NCBI RefSeq assembly: GCF_003441615.1
Contig: NZ_CP031842.1
Span: 2,364,001 to 2,428,000, forward strand
DNA: 64,000 nt
Origin: Dechloromonas sp. HYN0024
GTDB taxonomy: Bacteria; Pseudomonadota; Gammaproteobacteria; Burkholderiales; Rhodocyclaceae
Direction of reading: 5' to 3'
Of the stretch, positions 39,524 to 50,230 are shown piece after piece. Made by a program: the position numbers and the translations under genes. Each line of letters starts with the position of its first letter. Positions within the stretch are counted from its first letter, which is position 1. The notes beneath the pieces are model-generated. The model worked only from the letters and a program-made list of their open reading frames with translations. It had not been told where the DNA came from and did no database searches.

Positions 39524-42500
39524 CTACCCGCCTATTCGGCCGAGTATCGTACGCGCCTGTTCAACCAGATCAACCGAACCTTCGCCAAGCACTTCCTGAA
39601 GCAGTTCGCGAGCCCCTTCGAGATCGCCCATTTCTTCGTAAGCCTTGGCCAGATCGAGCTTGGTATTGACCTCTTCCCACTGCTCGTTGTGCGCCGGTGC
39701 TTCTGCCATCCCGGCATCAGCAGCCGGGGCGGCTGCGAAAGACGCCGGCTCGGCCGGAGCAACCTCGGCCGGGGCGGAAAGATCCAGATTGATCGAACCG
39801 ATATCGAACTCCTGCGTGCCCATGGGCTGCCCCAGGAACATCGAATCCGTCAGCTTGACATCAAAATCGAGCGAATCTGCGTCAGCAGCACCGGAGCCAA
39901 CCACGACCGTCCGGTCAAAGCTGTTGTCCTGAGCATCACCGCCGAAATTGAGCATATTGCCGTCCATCATGCTGTCGCTGCTGGCCATGCCGGTCACCAG
40001 GGTTTGCGTCATCGACGATGACTCATCCGGCACCGGCGCGAAGCCCTGCTGCTCATCCATCGGCAACGGCGCAAAGCTCTGCTGCTCATCCATCGGCATC
40101 GGATCGACGCCACCGGAAACGACCACAGTGCCTAGCCCGACATCCATGTCGTCAGCCATGTCGCTGGTCGACATCGGCATCACCAGCGTGCCCTCCGGCG
40201 AGAAGTCCGGCGCCGAAGCGTAAGAATCTTCGACCTGCACCGGCTCGGCAACATTCAGTTCAAGATCCATGTCCTGACTATTCAGGTCTTGCGGTGCCGG
40301 CACCGCCTCGTCCACCTGAACCAGTTCGTTACCCAGATCAAAATCGAGAGCATCCGGGTCGCTGCCGGTCACCACCGTATCGGTATAGGGATCAGCAGCA
40401 GCCGACAAGACCGGCGCACTTTCAGCCGGCGCCGGCTCGGTGCCCAAATCAAAGTCAAGGGTCAGCGCATCGGCCCCAAGGTCCATCGCTTCCGGCTCGG
40501 ACTGTTCGACCTCCGGGGCATCGGCTTCACTCGGCAGAACCAGCGTGTCACGCTCGAATCCCTCGATCACTTCCGGCATCGGCTCGACGGCTTCTTCGAC
40601 CGGAGCCGGCTCGGCCTCCGGCAAACTGGGCAGCGGCTCGGGCGAAGCTGGCGGAAGATCGACAGGCGCGGCAAAAACTGGCGCTTCCGGCGCTTCGTGA
40701 ATGCCGGAGCCGGAATACAGCGGATTGTTCGGATCCAGTGCCGCACCCAACGCAGCGACCTTGGCCCAATCAGGACCGACACCGGCAGTCTGGGCGTACA
40801 GCTCACTGGCCAGCGTCTCGAACTGCTTGACACTCTGGCGATTGGCGTAAATTTCAAGCAGCTTGGCATGAATGGCCGTGCGCTGCGGATCCTTCTGGAG
40901 GGCCTCGAGAAGGATTTCCTCGGCCTGGGTGTCACGGCCATAGGCCATGTACACATCGGCCTCAGCCACCGGATCGACCTCGTCGGTATCAATGGTGCCC
41001 GGACCGGTCTGACTGAACTCGCCAGTCTGCGGCGGCACATTGCCGGTATCGATACTCTGGCCACCAGTCATGCGGAAAACAGAGTTGGGACCAAGGCTGG
41101 ACGGCATCGGCAACACCGTCGTTTCGACCGATGCCTTCTTGGCACGACGGCGGCTGAACATGAAATACCCGGCCAAGAGGGCCAGGATGCCACCACCAGC
41201 CAGCGGCAGGGTGTCCTCAAGCAGCGAATCAGACTCACCCGGTTCGGGGGCCGGCGGCGGCACCTCGGCCTTGGGTGCAGGCGGCTTCGGAGCCTCGACC
41301 GGCTTCGGCGGCTCAACCGGCTTGACTGCCTCGACCGGCTTCGGCGGTTCGACCGGCGCGGCCGCCTCGGGGGCCTTCGGCGGCTCGACGACCTTCGGTG
41401 GTTCAACCGGCTTGGGCGGTTCAACTGGTTTGGCAACTTCGACAGGCTTGGGCGGCTCGACCGGCTTGACCACCGGCGCGACCTTCGGCTCTTCCTTCTT
41501 GGCCGGTGGCTGTTGCAGTTCGGCCAGCTTCTGGTTCTTCATTTCGAGAAGCTTTTGCAGGTCGGTCACGTTCTTTTCGAGGGTCTGCAAACGGCCCTGC
41601 GCTTCGTTGAGCGCCTTTTCCCGGGCAAGCTGTTCGGCCGTTTCGGCTGCCTTGGCGGCAACAGCCCCCTTGGCCGCAGCATCGGTACGCGCTACCTTGA
41701 CCTGATCCTTGCTTTGCTCGGCCGGAGCAGCCTTCTCTTCGACCTTTGCGGTGATCTTGCCGGCGCTGGCCTGGCTCGCAGCAGCGTCAGCCGCCGGCGC
41801 CTTGGCCGTCGATGCCGCCAGCTTCTGGCGATAGTCGTTCCAGTCACGCGCCTGGGCGACGTAGATTTTTTTCGCTTCGGCCGGCGACACAGCCTCGACT
41901 GCCGATTTTTCGGGAATGCTGAGGATCGCCCCGGATTTGAGGCGATTGACGTTCTGGGCGACAAAGGCATCCGGATTATTCTGGAACAATCCGACCAACA
42001 TCTGCTCGAGGGAAACCCCGTCATGCTTGGTCTCGGCAGCGATCTGATGCAGCGTGTCGCCTTGCTTGACGACCCGTGTCCCGGCGCTCTCCGGCTTTGC
42101 CTTCGGCTCGGCTACGGCCTTCGGTGCAGCTTTCGGGGCTGGCTCGGGAGCCTGCCGTGGTGCCGCCTTGACCGGGGCCGGCTTGCTCTCGCCGGCGCTA
42201 CCACCGCCCCGCACCGTATCAACGATACGTGCTTCAGCAACCGGACGTGCAGCCTGCTGGGCCGTCATCTCGGGTGGATCAAGCAGGAAGGTGTATTCGC
42301 GGACGAGACGTCCGGCCGGCCAGTTCAGCTCAACCAGAAAATCGAGAAACGGTTCATTGATCGGCTTGACCGAGCTGACCTTGACGACCGACTGGCCACC
42401 CGGTCTTTTTTCGACGGCGAAGCGGAGGTCAAGTAGGACCGAGGCAAAATCGACACCGGCCTGCTTGAAGACATCCTGAGGAGCGAGACGAGCCGTCATC

Positions 42501-42685
42501 CCCCCCAGCTCCTCCTTGCTTGCCCCGATATCCAGCTCGGCCCGCAAGGGCTGCCCGATACCCGACAAGACCGTCAATTTGCCCAGGCCGGCGGCCTCTG
42601 CAAGCCACGGGGAAAGAGAAAGGCAAGAAGCAACAGCAAGCGCCGCAGCGCGTTTCTTGAACTTGGTATGTACTGTTCCGTTCAC
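39524..42685 (-). CDS. fimV: FimV-family inner membrane polar organiser protein
   Basis: The 1053-residue protein has a signal sequence (KRAAALAVASCLSLSPWLAEA-AGLG) and the conserved FimV N-terminal domain (LGKLTVLSGIGQPLRAELDI). A LysM domain (about 205-265, VVKQGDTLHQIAAETK) binds peptidoglycan. A coiled coil (LQTLEKNVTDLQKLLEMKNQ) and Pro-rich KPVEPPKPVE repeats follow. One membrane helix (LPLAGGGILALLAGYFMFSR) leads to a long acidic cytoplasmic part, with a TPR and a FimV C-terminal motif (LDLAKAYEEMGDLEGARELL). In pseudomonads FimV organises type IV pilus machinery and cAMP signalling at the pole. Confidence 0.93.
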   Translation of the reverse strand: MNGTVHTKFKKRAAALAVASCLSLSPWLAEAAGLGKLTVLSGIGQPLRAELDIGASKEELGGMTARLAPQDVFKQAGVDFASVLLDLRFAVEKRPGGQSVVKVSSVKPINEPFLDFLVELNWPAGRLVREYTFLLDPPEMTAQQAARPVAEARIVDTVRGGGSAGESKPAPVKAAPRQAPEPAPKAAPKAVAEPKAKPESAGTRVVKQGDTLHQIAAETKHDGVSLEQMLVGLFQNNPDAFVAQNVNRLKSGAILSIPEKSAVEAVSPAEAKKIYVAQARDWNDYRQKLAASTAKAPAADAAASQASAGKITAKVEEKAAPAEQSKDQVKVARTDAAAKGAVAAKAAETAEQLAREKALNEAQGRLQTLEKNVTDLQKLLEMKNQKLAELQQPPAKKEEPKVAPVVKPVEPPKPVEVAKPVEPPKPVEPPKVVEPPKAPEAAAPVEPPKPVEAVKPVEPPKPVEAPKPPAPKAEVPPPAPEPGESDSLLEDTLPLAGGGILALLAGYFMFSRRRAKKASVETTVLPMPSSLGPNSVFRMTGGQSIDTGNVPPQTGEFSQTGPGTIDTDEVDPVAEADVYMAYGRDTQAEEILLEALQKDPQRTAIHAKLLEIYANRQSVKQFETLASELYAQTAGVGPDWAKVAALGAALDPNNPLYSGSGIHEAPEAPVFAAPVDLPPASPEPLPSLPEAEPAPVEEAVEPMPEVIEGFERDTLVLPSEADAPEVEQSEPEAMDLGADALTLDFDLGTEPAPAESAPVLSAAADPYTDTVVTGSDPDALDFDLGNELVQVDEAVPAPQDLNSQDMDLELNVAEPVQVEDSYASAPDFSPEGTLVMPMSTSDMADDMDVGLGTVVVSGGVDPMPMDEQQSFAPLPMDEQQGFAPVPDESSSMTQTLVTGMASSDSMMDGNMLNFGGDAQDNSFDRTVVVGSGAADADSLDFDVKLTDSMFLGQPMGTQEFDIGSINLDLSAPAEVAPAEPASFAAAPAADAGMAEAPAHNEQWEEVNTKLDLAKAYEEMGDLEGARELLQEVLGEGSVDLVEQARTILGRIGG
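40035..40102 (-). repeat. Tandem repeat inside fimV (PMDEQQ-FAP)
   Basis: Two near-identical units of about 33 bases encode PMDEQQSFAPL and PMDEQQGFAPV in the acidic cytoplasmic region. This is a place where unit number could differ between strains. A second low-complexity stretch (KPVEPPKPVE-type, about 41270-41480) lies in the Pro-rich linker. Confidence 0.75.
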
Positions 42686-42795
42686 GGCAAAACCCTGAGC
42701 GTCAATTTTGGGACTTTCAAATTAACATCATGTACTTAGCAATGCAAGCTGAATTAGTTTCTCATTGCATGCGAATAGCATACGCCGGCTAAATA

Positions 42796-42823
42796 AAAAG
42801 CCGGGGAAACATCCCCGGCTTTT
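42796..42823 (-). terminator. Terminator after asd
   Basis: AAAAGCCGGGG and CCCCGGCTTTT pair around a 6-base loop. On the minus strand TTTTTATTT follows. It lies 20 bases after the asd stop, so fimV needs its own promoter in the next 110 bases. Confidence 0.9.
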
Positions 42824-42842
42824 GGCAAAAATAGCCGCTGAA

Positions 42843-43976
42843 TCAAGCGTCAAGCAAAATACGCAGCATACGGCGCAGTGGCTCGGCGGCGCCCCACAGC
42901 AGTTGGTCGCCGCAGGTGAAGGCGGCGAGGTATTCCGGGCCCATCGCCATCTTGTGCAGGCGACCGACGGGAACGGTCAGGGTACCAGTGACGGCGGCCG
43001 GGGTCAGTTCGCGCTCGGAGATTTCGCGATCATTCGGCACGACCTTGGCCCACGGATTGGCCTTGGCCAGCATGTCGCTGATTTCGTCGAGCGGGACATT
43101 CTTCTTGAGCTTGATGGTCAGCGCCTGGCTGTGGCAGCGCATGGCGCCGATGCGCACGCACAGGCCGTCGATGGGGATCGAGCCGGCCGAACGGAAGGCC
43201 GGCTTGCCGAGGATCTTGTTGCATTCGGCGCCGCCCTTCCATTCTTCCTTGGACTGACCGTTTTCGTAGGGCACGTCGATCCACGGGATGAGCGAGCCGG
43301 CGAGCGGCGTGTTGCGGAAGTTCTTCTTCGGGAAGGCGTCGGAGCGGATGGTCTCGGCGACCTTGCGGTCGATGTCGAGAATAGCCGAGGCCGGATCGGC
43401 CAGCAGGTCGGCGACGGATGCGTGAATCGCCCCCATCTGGGAAATCAGCTCGCGCATGTTCTGCGCGCCGGCACCCGAGGCTGCCTGATAGGTCATCGAG
43501 GTCGCCCATTCGATCAGGTCATTCTGGAACAGGCCACCGAGGCCCATCAGCATCAGGGACACCGTACAGTTGCCGCCGATCCAGTTCTTGCCGCCCTTGC
43601 CCAGCGCATCCTTGATGACATGCATATTGACCGGGTCGAGCACGATCACGGCATCGTCGGCCATGCGCAGCGAAGACGCGGCGTCGATCCAGTGACCGTT
43701 CCAGCCCGTGGCGCGCAGCTTGCCGAAGACTTCCTTGGTGTAGTCGCCACCCTGACAGGTGATGATGATGTCGCAGGCCTTCAGGGCATCAATATTGGAC
43801 GCATCCTGCAGCGGCAGGGAAGCTTCCTTGCCGCCAAATGCCGGGGCCTTGCCACCGGCAGCAGACGTCGAGAAATAGACGGGATCGATATGGGCAAAAT
43901 CACCCTCTTCGACCATACGTTGCATCAGCACGGAGCCAACCATGCCACGCCAACCGACCAGACCAACCTTCTTCAT
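42843..43976 (-). CDS. asd: Aspartate-semialdehyde dehydrogenase
   Basis: The 377-residue enzyme reduces aspartyl phosphate to the semialdehyde for Lys, Met, Thr and diaminopimelate. The nucleotide-binding start is [20 protein letters not shown]. The catalytic Cys is in [19 protein letters not shown], and [16 protein letters not shown] follows. It belongs to the longer proteobacterial (E. coli-type) group. It lies 52 bases after leuB and ends at a terminator. Confidence 0.97.
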   Translation of the reverse strand: MKKVGLVGWRGMVGSVLMQRMVEEGDFAHIDPVYFSTSAAGGKAPAFGGKEASLPLQDASNIDALKACDIIITCQGGDYTKEVFGKLRATGWNGHWIDAASSLRMADDAVIVLDPVNMHVIKDALGKGGKNWIGGNCTVSLMLMGLGGLFQNDLIEWATSMTYQAASGAGAQNMRELISQMGAIHASVADLLADPASAILDIDRKVAETIRSDAFPKKNFRNTPLAGSLIPWIDVPYENGQSKEEWKGGAECNKILGKPAFRSAGSIPIDGLCVRIGAMRCHSQALTIKLKKNVPLDEISDMLAKANPWAKVVPNDREISERELTPAAVTGTLTVPVGRLHKMAMGPEYLAAFTCGDQLLWGAAEPLRRMLRILLDA

Positions 43977-44028
43977 GACTCTCTCTCCGAATTTAAGCTT
44001 TATTTAACGCACCAATGCGTTTTTCGGT

Positions 44029-45084
44029 TTACGCCAACGCCGCCAGCACGGCGTCGCCCATTTCCTTCGTGCCGACCCGGTTGGTGCCGCGCTCGTAGAT
44101 ATCGCCAGTGCGATAGCCTTGGGACAGCACTTTCTTGACGGCGTTCTCGACACGCACAGCCTGATCTTCAAGGCCAAAAGTGTAACGCAGCATCATCGCC
44201 ACGGACAGGATGGTGGCCAGCGGATTGGCCACGCCCTGACCGGCGATGTCGGGAGCCGAACCGTGTGACGGCTCGTACATGCCCTTGTTGTTGGCATCAA
44301 GCGAGGCCGAGGGCAGCATGCCGATCGAACCGGTCAGCATCGATGCTTCATCGGACAGGATGTCACCGAACATATTGCCGGTCACCATCACATCGAACTG
44401 CTTGGGGGCCTTGACCAGCTGCATGGCGGCATTGTCGACCAGCATGTGGCTGAGTTCGACATCGGGATAGTCGTGCGCAATCTCGATCATCACATCGCGC
44501 CAGAGCTGCGTCGTTTCCAGAACATTCATCTTGTCTACCGAGCACAGCTTCTTGTTGCGCTTCTGGGCGGCCTGGAAGGCGACATGACCGATGCGGCGGA
44601 TTTCCGACTCGCTATAGACCATGGTGTTGAAGCCGACGCGCTCGCCGTTTTCTTCGCGAATGCCACGCGGCTGGCCGAAGTAGATGTCGCCGGTCAGTTC
44701 GCGGACGATCAGGATATCGAGGCCGGAAACCACTTCCGGCTTGAGGGTTGAAGCATTGGCCAGTTCCGGATAAAGAATGGCCGGACGCAGATTGGCGAAC
44801 AGACCAAGATCCTTGCGGATACCAAGCAGGCCGCGCTCCGGACGAAGTTCGCGAGCCATGACATCCCATTTCGGACCACCAACGGCGCCGAGCAGAATGG
44901 CATCAGCTTCGGCCGTCAACTTCTTGGTCGCTTCCGGATAGGGGGTGCCCGTGGCGTCGACGGCACCGCCGCCGATCAGTCCTTCTTCAAGTTCCAGCTT
45001 GAGGTCGAGCGACTTGAGGACGCGCACGGCTTCAGTAACGATTTCGGGACCAATGCCGTCACCCGGCAGAACACAGATTTTCAT
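44029..45084 (-). CDS. leuB: 3-isopropylmalate dehydrogenase
   Basis: The 351-residue enzyme oxidises and decarboxylates 3-isopropylmalate in leucine synthesis. The ATG at 45084 ([16 protein letters not shown]) has AAGGA upstream. The family motif [19 protein letters not shown] is clear, and the NAD site region is [15 protein letters not shown]. It comes 56 bases after leuD. Confidence 0.98.
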   Translation of the reverse strand: MKICVLPGDGIGPEIVTEAVRVLKSLDLKLELEEGLIGGGAVDATGTPYPEATKKLTAEADAILLGAVGGPKWDVMARELRPERGLLGIRKDLGLFANLRPAILYPELANASTLKPEVVSGLDILIVRELTGDIYFGQPRGIREENGERVGFNTMVYSESEIRRIGHVAFQAAQKRNKKLCSVDKMNVLETTQLWRDVMIEIAHDYPDVELSHMLVDNAAMQLVKAPKQFDVMVTGNMFGDILSDEASMLTGSIGMLPSASLDANNKGMYEPSHGSAPDIAGQGVANPLATILSVAMMLRYTFGLEDQAVRVENAVKKVLSQGYRTGDIYERGTNRVGTKEMGDAVLAALA

Positions 45085-45140
45085 GACAATTCCTTGCAAT
45101 CCAGTGATTAGTTATGGGTCGCCAGTGACGACCGACTGCC

Positions 45141-45779
45141 TCAAGCAAACAGCCAGGGCTGACTGATACGGCGCTTATCTTCAAATTCGCGGATTTTTTC
45201 AGCATGACGCAGGGTCAGGCCGATGTCGTCCCAACCATTGATCAGGCATTCCTTGCGGAAAGCATCGATGGCAAAGGGAATACCATAGCCGTCCGGACGG
45301 ACCACGGCCTGGGCCTGCAGATCAACCACCAGCTTGTAGCCCGGCGTCGCCTCGACCTGCGCGAAGAGGGCGGCGATTTCAGCCGCCGGCAGGACGATGG
45401 GAACAATGCCGTTTTTGTAGCAGTTATTGAAGAAGATATCGGCAAACGACTCGGCGATGATCGCCTTGAAGCCGAAATCGAGCAACGCCCAGGGGGCATG
45501 TTCACGCGAACTTCCACAACCGAAATTGGCACGGGTCAGGAGCACTTCTGCCCCGAGATAGCGTGGCTGATTGAGGACGAAATTCGGATTCTTCGGCCGC
45601 CCCGAGGCATCCTGCCCCGGCTCGCCGACATCCATGTAACGCCACTCGTCAAAGGCATTCGGGCCAAAACCCGAGCGCTTGATCGATTTAAGGAACTGCT
45701 TCGGAATGATCGCATCGGTATCGACGTTATTGCGATCAAGCGGCGCCACCAAACCTTCCAGACGAACAAATTTATCCAT
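45141..45779 (-). CDS. leuD: 3-isopropylmalate dehydratase small subunit
   Basis: The 212-residue swivel subunit pairs with LeuC. Motifs are [40 protein letters not shown] and [13 protein letters not shown]. It shares one base with the stop of the small lipoprotein gene upstream. Length and ending are typical. Confidence 0.98.
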   Translation of the reverse strand: MDKFVRLEGLVAPLDRNNVDTDAIIPKQFLKSIKRSGFGPNAFDEWRYMDVGEPGQDASGRPKNPNFVLNQPRYLGAEVLLTRANFGCGSSREHAPWALLDFGFKAIIAESFADIFFNNCYKNGIVPIVLPAAEIAALFAQVEATPGYKLVVDLQAQAVVRPDGYGIPFAIDAFRKECLINGWDDIGLTLRHAEKIREFEDKRRISQPWLFA

Positions 45780-45994
45780 TACTCCACCGCTTTCTGCACA
45801 GCCTCGCCACCCTTCTTGAGCGCGCCACCAACTGCCTCACCGCCCTTTTGCAGGGCACCACCGACCACTTCGCCACCCTTCTGCAATGCCTCGCCGGTCT
45901 TTTCTGCGCCGATGGCGACATCCTTCTTGACACCTTGGGCGGTATTGCACGCGGCCAGAACCAGCACGGCGAGCACGACAAAAATTTTCTTCAT
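45779..45994 (-). CDS. Small entericidin-like lipoprotein with internal repeats
   Basis: The 71-residue protein starts at ATG 45994 with GAAGGAG eight bases upstream. The signal [16 protein letters not shown] ends in a lipobox. The mature part has repeats of the type [10 protein letters not shown] ([20 protein letters not shown] and on), mirrored as DNA repeats. It is likely a small envelope lipoprotein that forms an amphipathic helix. It lies between leuC and leuD, where entericidin-like genes occur in other betaproteobacteria. Its function is unknown. Confidence 0.8.
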   Translation of the reverse strand: MKKIFVVLAVLVLAACNTAQGVKKDVAIGAEKTGEALQKGGEVVGGALQKGGEAVGGALKKGGEAVQKAVE

Positions 45995-46009
45995 GATCAT
46001 CGCTCCTTC

Positions 46010-47416
46010 TTACAGAACGTCTCGCACATCGGCGAAACGGCCAGCAATGGCAGCCGCTGCGGCCATGGCCGGACTGACCAGATGAGTACGCCCACCCGGC
46101 CCCTGCCGACCTTCGAAATTGCGGTTCGAGGTCGAGGCACAGCGCTCACCCGGCTCCAGACGGTCGGCATTCATCGCCAGACACATCGAGCAACCCGGCT
46201 CCCGCCACTCGAAACCGGCGGCGACAAACACCTTGTCCAGGCCCTCTGCTTCAGCCTGGCGCTTGACCAGACCGGAGCCCGGCACCGCCAGGGCGAGCTT
46301 GACGGTAGCAGCGACATGACGGCCCTTGAGGACAGACGCCGCTTCACGCAAATCCTCGATGCGCGAGTTGGTGCACGAACCGATGAAGACCTTGTCGATG
46401 GCGATCTGGTTGATCGGCGTATTCGGATTCAGACCCATGTACTGCAGGGCGCGTTCCATACCTTCGCGCTTGACCGGATCAGACTGCTTTGCAGGATCGG
46501 GAACCAGTGCGTCGATGGCGACAACCATTTCCGGCGACGTACCCCAGGTCACCTGCGGACGAATGTCCTCGGCCTTCAGCGTGACCACACGGTCAAACTG
46601 CGCACCGGCATCGGACTGCAGGGTGCGCCAATAGGCCACGGCCTTTTCCCAAATTTCACCCTTGGGTGAAAACGGGCGGTCTTTCAAATAATCGATGGTC
46701 TTGTCGTCGACCGCAACGAAGCCCATGCGGGCCCCGCCTTCGATGGCCATGTTGCACAGGGTCATGCGCCCTTCCATGCTCAGGCCGCGAATGGCGCTGC
46801 CACCAAACTCGATGGCGTAGCCCGTACCACCGGCCGTACCGATGGTGCCGATAATGGCCAGGGCGACGTCCTTGGCGGTGACGCCTTTGCCGAGTTTGCC
46901 GTCGACGGCAACCAGCATGGTTTTCGATTTCTTCTGCAGCAGGCACTGCGTAGCCAGCACGTGCTCGACCTCGGAAGTACCGATACCGTGCGCCAGACAG
47001 GCAAAAGCGCCGTGCGTCGAGGTATGCGAATCGCCACAGACGACGGTCATGCCGGGCAAGGTGGCGCCGTTTTCCGGTCCGACGACATGGAGAATGCCCA
47101 TGCGCTGGTCCTTGAACGGGAAATAGGCCAGGGCACCAACTTCCCGGATATTGGCATCGAGCGTTTCGACCTGCTGGCGGGAGATCGGATCCTTGATCCC
47201 CTCATCCCAATGGTCGGTCGGCGTGTTGTGGTCAGGCGTCGCCACGATGGACGAGACGCGCCAGGGCTTGCGGCCAGCCAGCTTGAGGCCTTCGAAAGCC
47301 TGCGGGCTGGTGACTTCGTGAACGAGATGACGGTCAATGTAGAGAAGCGCCGTGCCATCATCTTCCTGATGGACAACGTGGTTCTCCCAAAGTTTGTCGT
47401 AAAGGGTCTTCGCCAT
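46010..47416 (-). CDS. leuC: 3-isopropylmalate dehydratase large subunit
   Basis: The 468-residue aconitase-family subunit carries a 4Fe-4S cluster. Cluster cysteines are in [17 protein letters not shown] and [38 protein letters not shown] is present near residue 130. It isomerises 2- to 3-isopropylmalate with LeuD. No strong ribosome binding site is seen. It lies 30 bases after the MFS gene, so it may be in the same transcript. Confidence 0.98.
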   Translation of the reverse strand: MAKTLYDKLWENHVVHQEDDGTALLYIDRHLVHEVTSPQAFEGLKLAGRKPWRVSSIVATPDHNTPTDHWDEGIKDPISRQQVETLDANIREVGALAYFPFKDQRMGILHVVGPENGATLPGMTVVCGDSHTSTHGAFACLAHGIGTSEVEHVLATQCLLQKKSKTMLVAVDGKLGKGVTAKDVALAIIGTIGTAGGTGYAIEFGGSAIRGLSMEGRMTLCNMAIEGGARMGFVAVDDKTIDYLKDRPFSPKGEIWEKAVAYWRTLQSDAGAQFDRVVTLKAEDIRPQVTWGTSPEMVVAIDALVPDPAKQSDPVKREGMERALQYMGLNPNTPINQIAIDKVFIGSCTNSRIEDLREAASVLKGRHVAATVKLALAVPGSGLVKRQAEAEGLDKVFVAAGFEWREPGCSMCLAMNADRLEPGERCASTSNRNFEGRQGPGGRTHLVSPAMAAAAAIAGRFADVRDVL

Positions 47417-47446
47417 GGTGCGTAAAGTGAGCCGTAAAACCTTGAA

Positions 47447-48646
47447 TTATTGCACAGGATCGCCGTTTTTTGCCCGCCCCGGACCAGTCACCGCCTCCAC
47501 CCCCGGAGAATCTGCCCTGACCCAGCGCCAGACCAGCACCAGACCGGCCAATGCGAACACAGAACCAAGCGTAAAAGTCCACCCGGAACCCAGCGCATCC
47601 CATGTCCGGCCACTGATCAGCGCCCCCAGCAAACCGCCCGCCCCGAAGGACAGACTGGAATACAAAGCCTGTCCGCGCCCCTGCGCCCGGCCGGGAAACC
47701 ACTGGTTGACCGCCGCGATCGACGCCGCGTGATACGCCCCGAAGGTCAGGCCATGCAAGAGTTGGACAAAAATCATGATGGCCGCCGACTCGCCCCCCCA
47801 GCCCATCATGAGAAAGCGGATCACCGCCGCCGCAAAACAGGCGAGCAGGATGGCCCGCAAGGAATATTGTCGGGACAGCCGCGCCATGAACATGAACACG
47901 ACAATTTCCGCCACCACGCCCAACGACCAGAGCAAGCCGACCTCGGTCTTCGAATAGCCGTGGGCATCTAGGTGAATTGAATAGAAAACATAGAACGCGC
48001 CATGCGCCGCGGACATGGCGAAACAGGCCGCCATCAGCGCCATGACTTTCGGCTGGCGCAGAATTTCACCAATCGGCTGACCGTCGCGGGCATGCGGAAC
48101 CGGCGGCGCCTCAGGCAGGGTCATCGCATAGATCAGGATACCCGCCAGAATGATCCAGCATACCCAGAGCACACCGACTGGTGGCACCCGGTCAAGCAGC
48201 GCCCCGGTCGCCATCACGGCAATGATGAAGCCAATCGATCCCCACAACCGGATACGGCTGTAGCGACCGCGCTCTTCGCGCAGATGATCGAAAGTCAGGG
48301 TCTCGACGAGCGGCAGGGCAGCGCTCCAGAAAAAGGCGAGCACAGCCATTGCCAGGAGCATGCCGGGCAACTTGTCGAGCCAGAAAAAAGCGGTAAACCC
48401 GGCCAGCCCGATGGCGGCAGCGAGACGAATGATCGCCAGGTGCCGACCGAAATAATCAGCCAGCCAGCCCCACAGGTTGGGACCAAAGAGGCGCATCAAC
48501 TGCATCTGCGACATCAGGAGACCGATGTCCCAGGCAGAAAAACTCAGGGATTGGAGATACAGCCCGAAATAGGGCGAAAAAGCGCCAATGAAGGCGAAGT
48601 AAAAGAAGTAATACCCCGAGAGGCGCCAGTATGGCAAAGCGTGCAT
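47447..48646 (-). CDS. MFS transporter (HcaT / 3-phenylpropionate-permease-like)
   Basis: The 399-residue protein has about 12 hydrophobic helices. It begins LPYWRLSGYYFFYFAFIGAFSPYFG, a pattern of the MFS_1-like/nucleoside-H+ symporter group that includes HcaT. The first loop has the GWLADYFGRH motif. Substrate is unknown. Its position before leuC may be accidental. Confidence 0.8.
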   Translation of the reverse strand: MHALPYWRLSGYYFFYFAFIGAFSPYFGLYLQSLSFSAWDIGLLMSQMQLMRLFGPNLWGWLADYFGRHLAIIRLAAAIGLAGFTAFFWLDKLPGMLLAMAVLAFFWSAALPLVETLTFDHLREERGRYSRIRLWGSIGFIIAVMATGALLDRVPPVGVLWVCWIILAGILIYAMTLPEAPPVPHARDGQPIGEILRQPKVMALMAACFAMSAAHGAFYVFYSIHLDAHGYSKTEVGLLWSLGVVAEIVVFMFMARLSRQYSLRAILLACFAAAVIRFLMMGWGGESAAIMIFVQLLHGLTFGAYHAASIAAVNQWFPGRAQGRGQALYSSLSFGAGGLLGALISGRTWDALGSGWTFTLGSVFALAGLVLVWRWVRADSPGVEAVTGPGRAKNGDPVQ

Positions 48647-48687
48647 CCGGCTATTTTACCGGATGCACTGTCGGGCGCAGGGGCCAA

Positions 48688-48954
48688 TCAGGCCTTGACG
48701 GATTCCTGGCCGGCGCGGAAGGCAAGCAGCAGGTGATAGATCTCGTCCTTCAATTTGACGCGCTGCTTCTTCATGTCTTCAATGGTGAAGTCGGCAACCG
48801 GCATGTCATGCTCTTCCAGATCCTCGACCTTGCCGGTCAGGCGGCTGTAGGAGGCGAACTGGCGGGCAAAATAGGCGTTGCTGACCTTAAGAAGATCGAT
48901 GGCCGCCTTGAATTCCGGAAACTCCGAATACAGATCGTGGTGATCAACTTGCAT
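48688..48954 (-). CDS. DUF465 (YdcH-family) protein
   Basis: The 88-residue protein begins MQVDHHDLYSEFPEFKAAID and contains KKQRVKLKDEIYHLLLAF, typical of DUF465/YdcH. It is predicted to be two helices, probably a coiled-coil hairpin. Function is unknown. GGGGAGAAA lies about 5 bases before the start. It lies between aroC and the MFS gene. Confidence 0.88.
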   Translation of the reverse strand: MQVDHHDLYSEFPEFKAAIDLLKVSNAYFARQFASYSRLTGKVEDLEEHDMPVADFTIEDMKKQRVKLKDEIYHLLLAFRAGQESVKA

Positions 48955-49008
48955 GTTTTCTCCCCTTATTGCAATGATCGGCCGCCAAGGCGGCGCAAAT
49001 GAATAATA

Positions 49009-50109
49009 TTACGCGATTTTCCCTGCAATGCGCGGCGTCTGGCAGTCCACGTCGCCACACTGGGCGCGGTGGCGCAAGGCATGATCGATCAGAACCAGCG
49101 CCAGCATGGCTTCGGCAATCGGCGTCGCGCGAATGCCGACACAGGGGTCGTGCCGCCCCTCGGTGGCCACTTCGATGGCATTACCCTGACGATCGATCGA
49201 ACGACGCGACTGGGCGATGGAAGAGGTCGGCTTGATGGCCATATTGACGACAATTTCCTGGCCAGTCGAAATACCGCCTAACACCCCGCCCGCATGATTG
49301 GTGACAAAACCCTGCGGCGTCATCTCGTCACCATGTTCGCTACCGCGCTGCGCCACCGAGGCGAAACCGGCACCGATCTCGACGCCCTTGACGGCATTGA
49401 TGCCCATCATGGCATAGGCAATTTCGGCATCGAGCCGGTCATACACCGGCTCACCCCAGCCCGGCGGGACGCCAGTCGCGGTGACGGTAATTTTGGCGCC
49501 GACCGAGTCCAGCGATTTGCGCAGGCTGTCCATGTAGCTTTCGAGCTCCGGAACCAGCGCGGCATTCGGCGCGAAAAAAGCGTTTTCACGAATATCGTCG
49601 GCCGAAACAAAGGGAATCTCGATCGGACCAAGGGCGCTCATCCAGCCACAGATGCTGACGCCGTAACGCTCGTTCAGCCACTTCCGGGCAATCGCGCCGG
49701 CTGCCACACGCACCGCCGTCTCGCGGGCGGATGAACGACCGCCGCCACGATAGTCACGGAAACCGTATTTTTGCGTATAGGTGTAATCAGCATGACCGGG
49801 GCGGAAGGTATCGGCGATATTGCCGTAGTCCTTGCTGCGCTGGTCCTGATTGCGAATAAGCAGGCCGATCGGCGTACCGGTCGTCATGCCCTCGAAAACA
49901 CCGGAAAGAATTTCAACCGTATCCGGCTCCCGGCGCTGCGTCACATGACGCGAGGTTCCCGGCTTGCGGCGATCCAGTTCGGCCTGGATATCAGCCTCGC
50001 ACAAGGCCAGTCCGGGCGGGCAGCCATCGACAACACAGCCGATCGCCGGACCGTGCGATTCGCCAAAGGAGGTAACGGTAAACAGGGTGCCAAAAGTATT
50101 GCCGGACAT
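49009..50109 (-). CDS. aroC: Chorismate synthase
   Basis: The 366-residue FMN-dependent enzyme makes chorismate from EPSP. Signatures are [63 protein letters not shown] and [15 protein letters not shown]. Length is normal. It lies 121 bases after the CBS gene, with that gene's terminator between. Confidence 0.98.
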   Translation of the reverse strand: MSGNTFGTLFTVTSFGESHGPAIGCVVDGCPPGLALCEADIQAELDRRKPGTSRHVTQRREPDTVEILSGVFEGMTTGTPIGLLIRNQDQRSKDYGNIADTFRPGHADYTYTQKYGFRDYRGGGRSSARETAVRVAAGAIARKWLNERYGVSICGWMSALGPIEIPFVSADDIRENAFFAPNAALVPELESYMDSLRKSLDSVGAKITVTATGVPPGWGEPVYDRLDAEIAYAMMGINAVKGVEIGAGFASVAQRGSEHGDEMTPQGFVTNHAGGVLGGISTGQEIVVNMAIKPTSSIAQSRRSIDRQGNAIEVATEGRHDPCVGIRATPIAEAMLALVLIDHALRHRAQCGDVDCQTPRIAGKIA

Positions 50110-50189
50110 GGAAGCAGCGATCTAATAGAGAAGGGAAAGTTTACCATGCCCGGCAAAAACCCTCTGCGGGGCCGGCACCAGGCAATAAC

Positions 50190-50215
50190 GAAAAAAAGGC
50201 AGCCGCAGCTGCCTT
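50190..50215 (-). terminator. Terminator after the CBS-domain gene
   Basis: AAGGCAGC (50196-50203) and GCTGCCTT (50208-50215) pair around CGCA. On the minus strand TTTTTTT follows. The stem begins 16 bases after the stop at 50231. Confidence 0.9.
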
Positions 50216-50230
50216 GTTGTGGCTTGCGAC

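Noticed and set aside
40289..42436. Antisense open frame of about 715 codons inside fimV
   Set aside because: It arises from repeats and GC bias in fimV; the translation is Arg/Leu/Gly-rich without domains.
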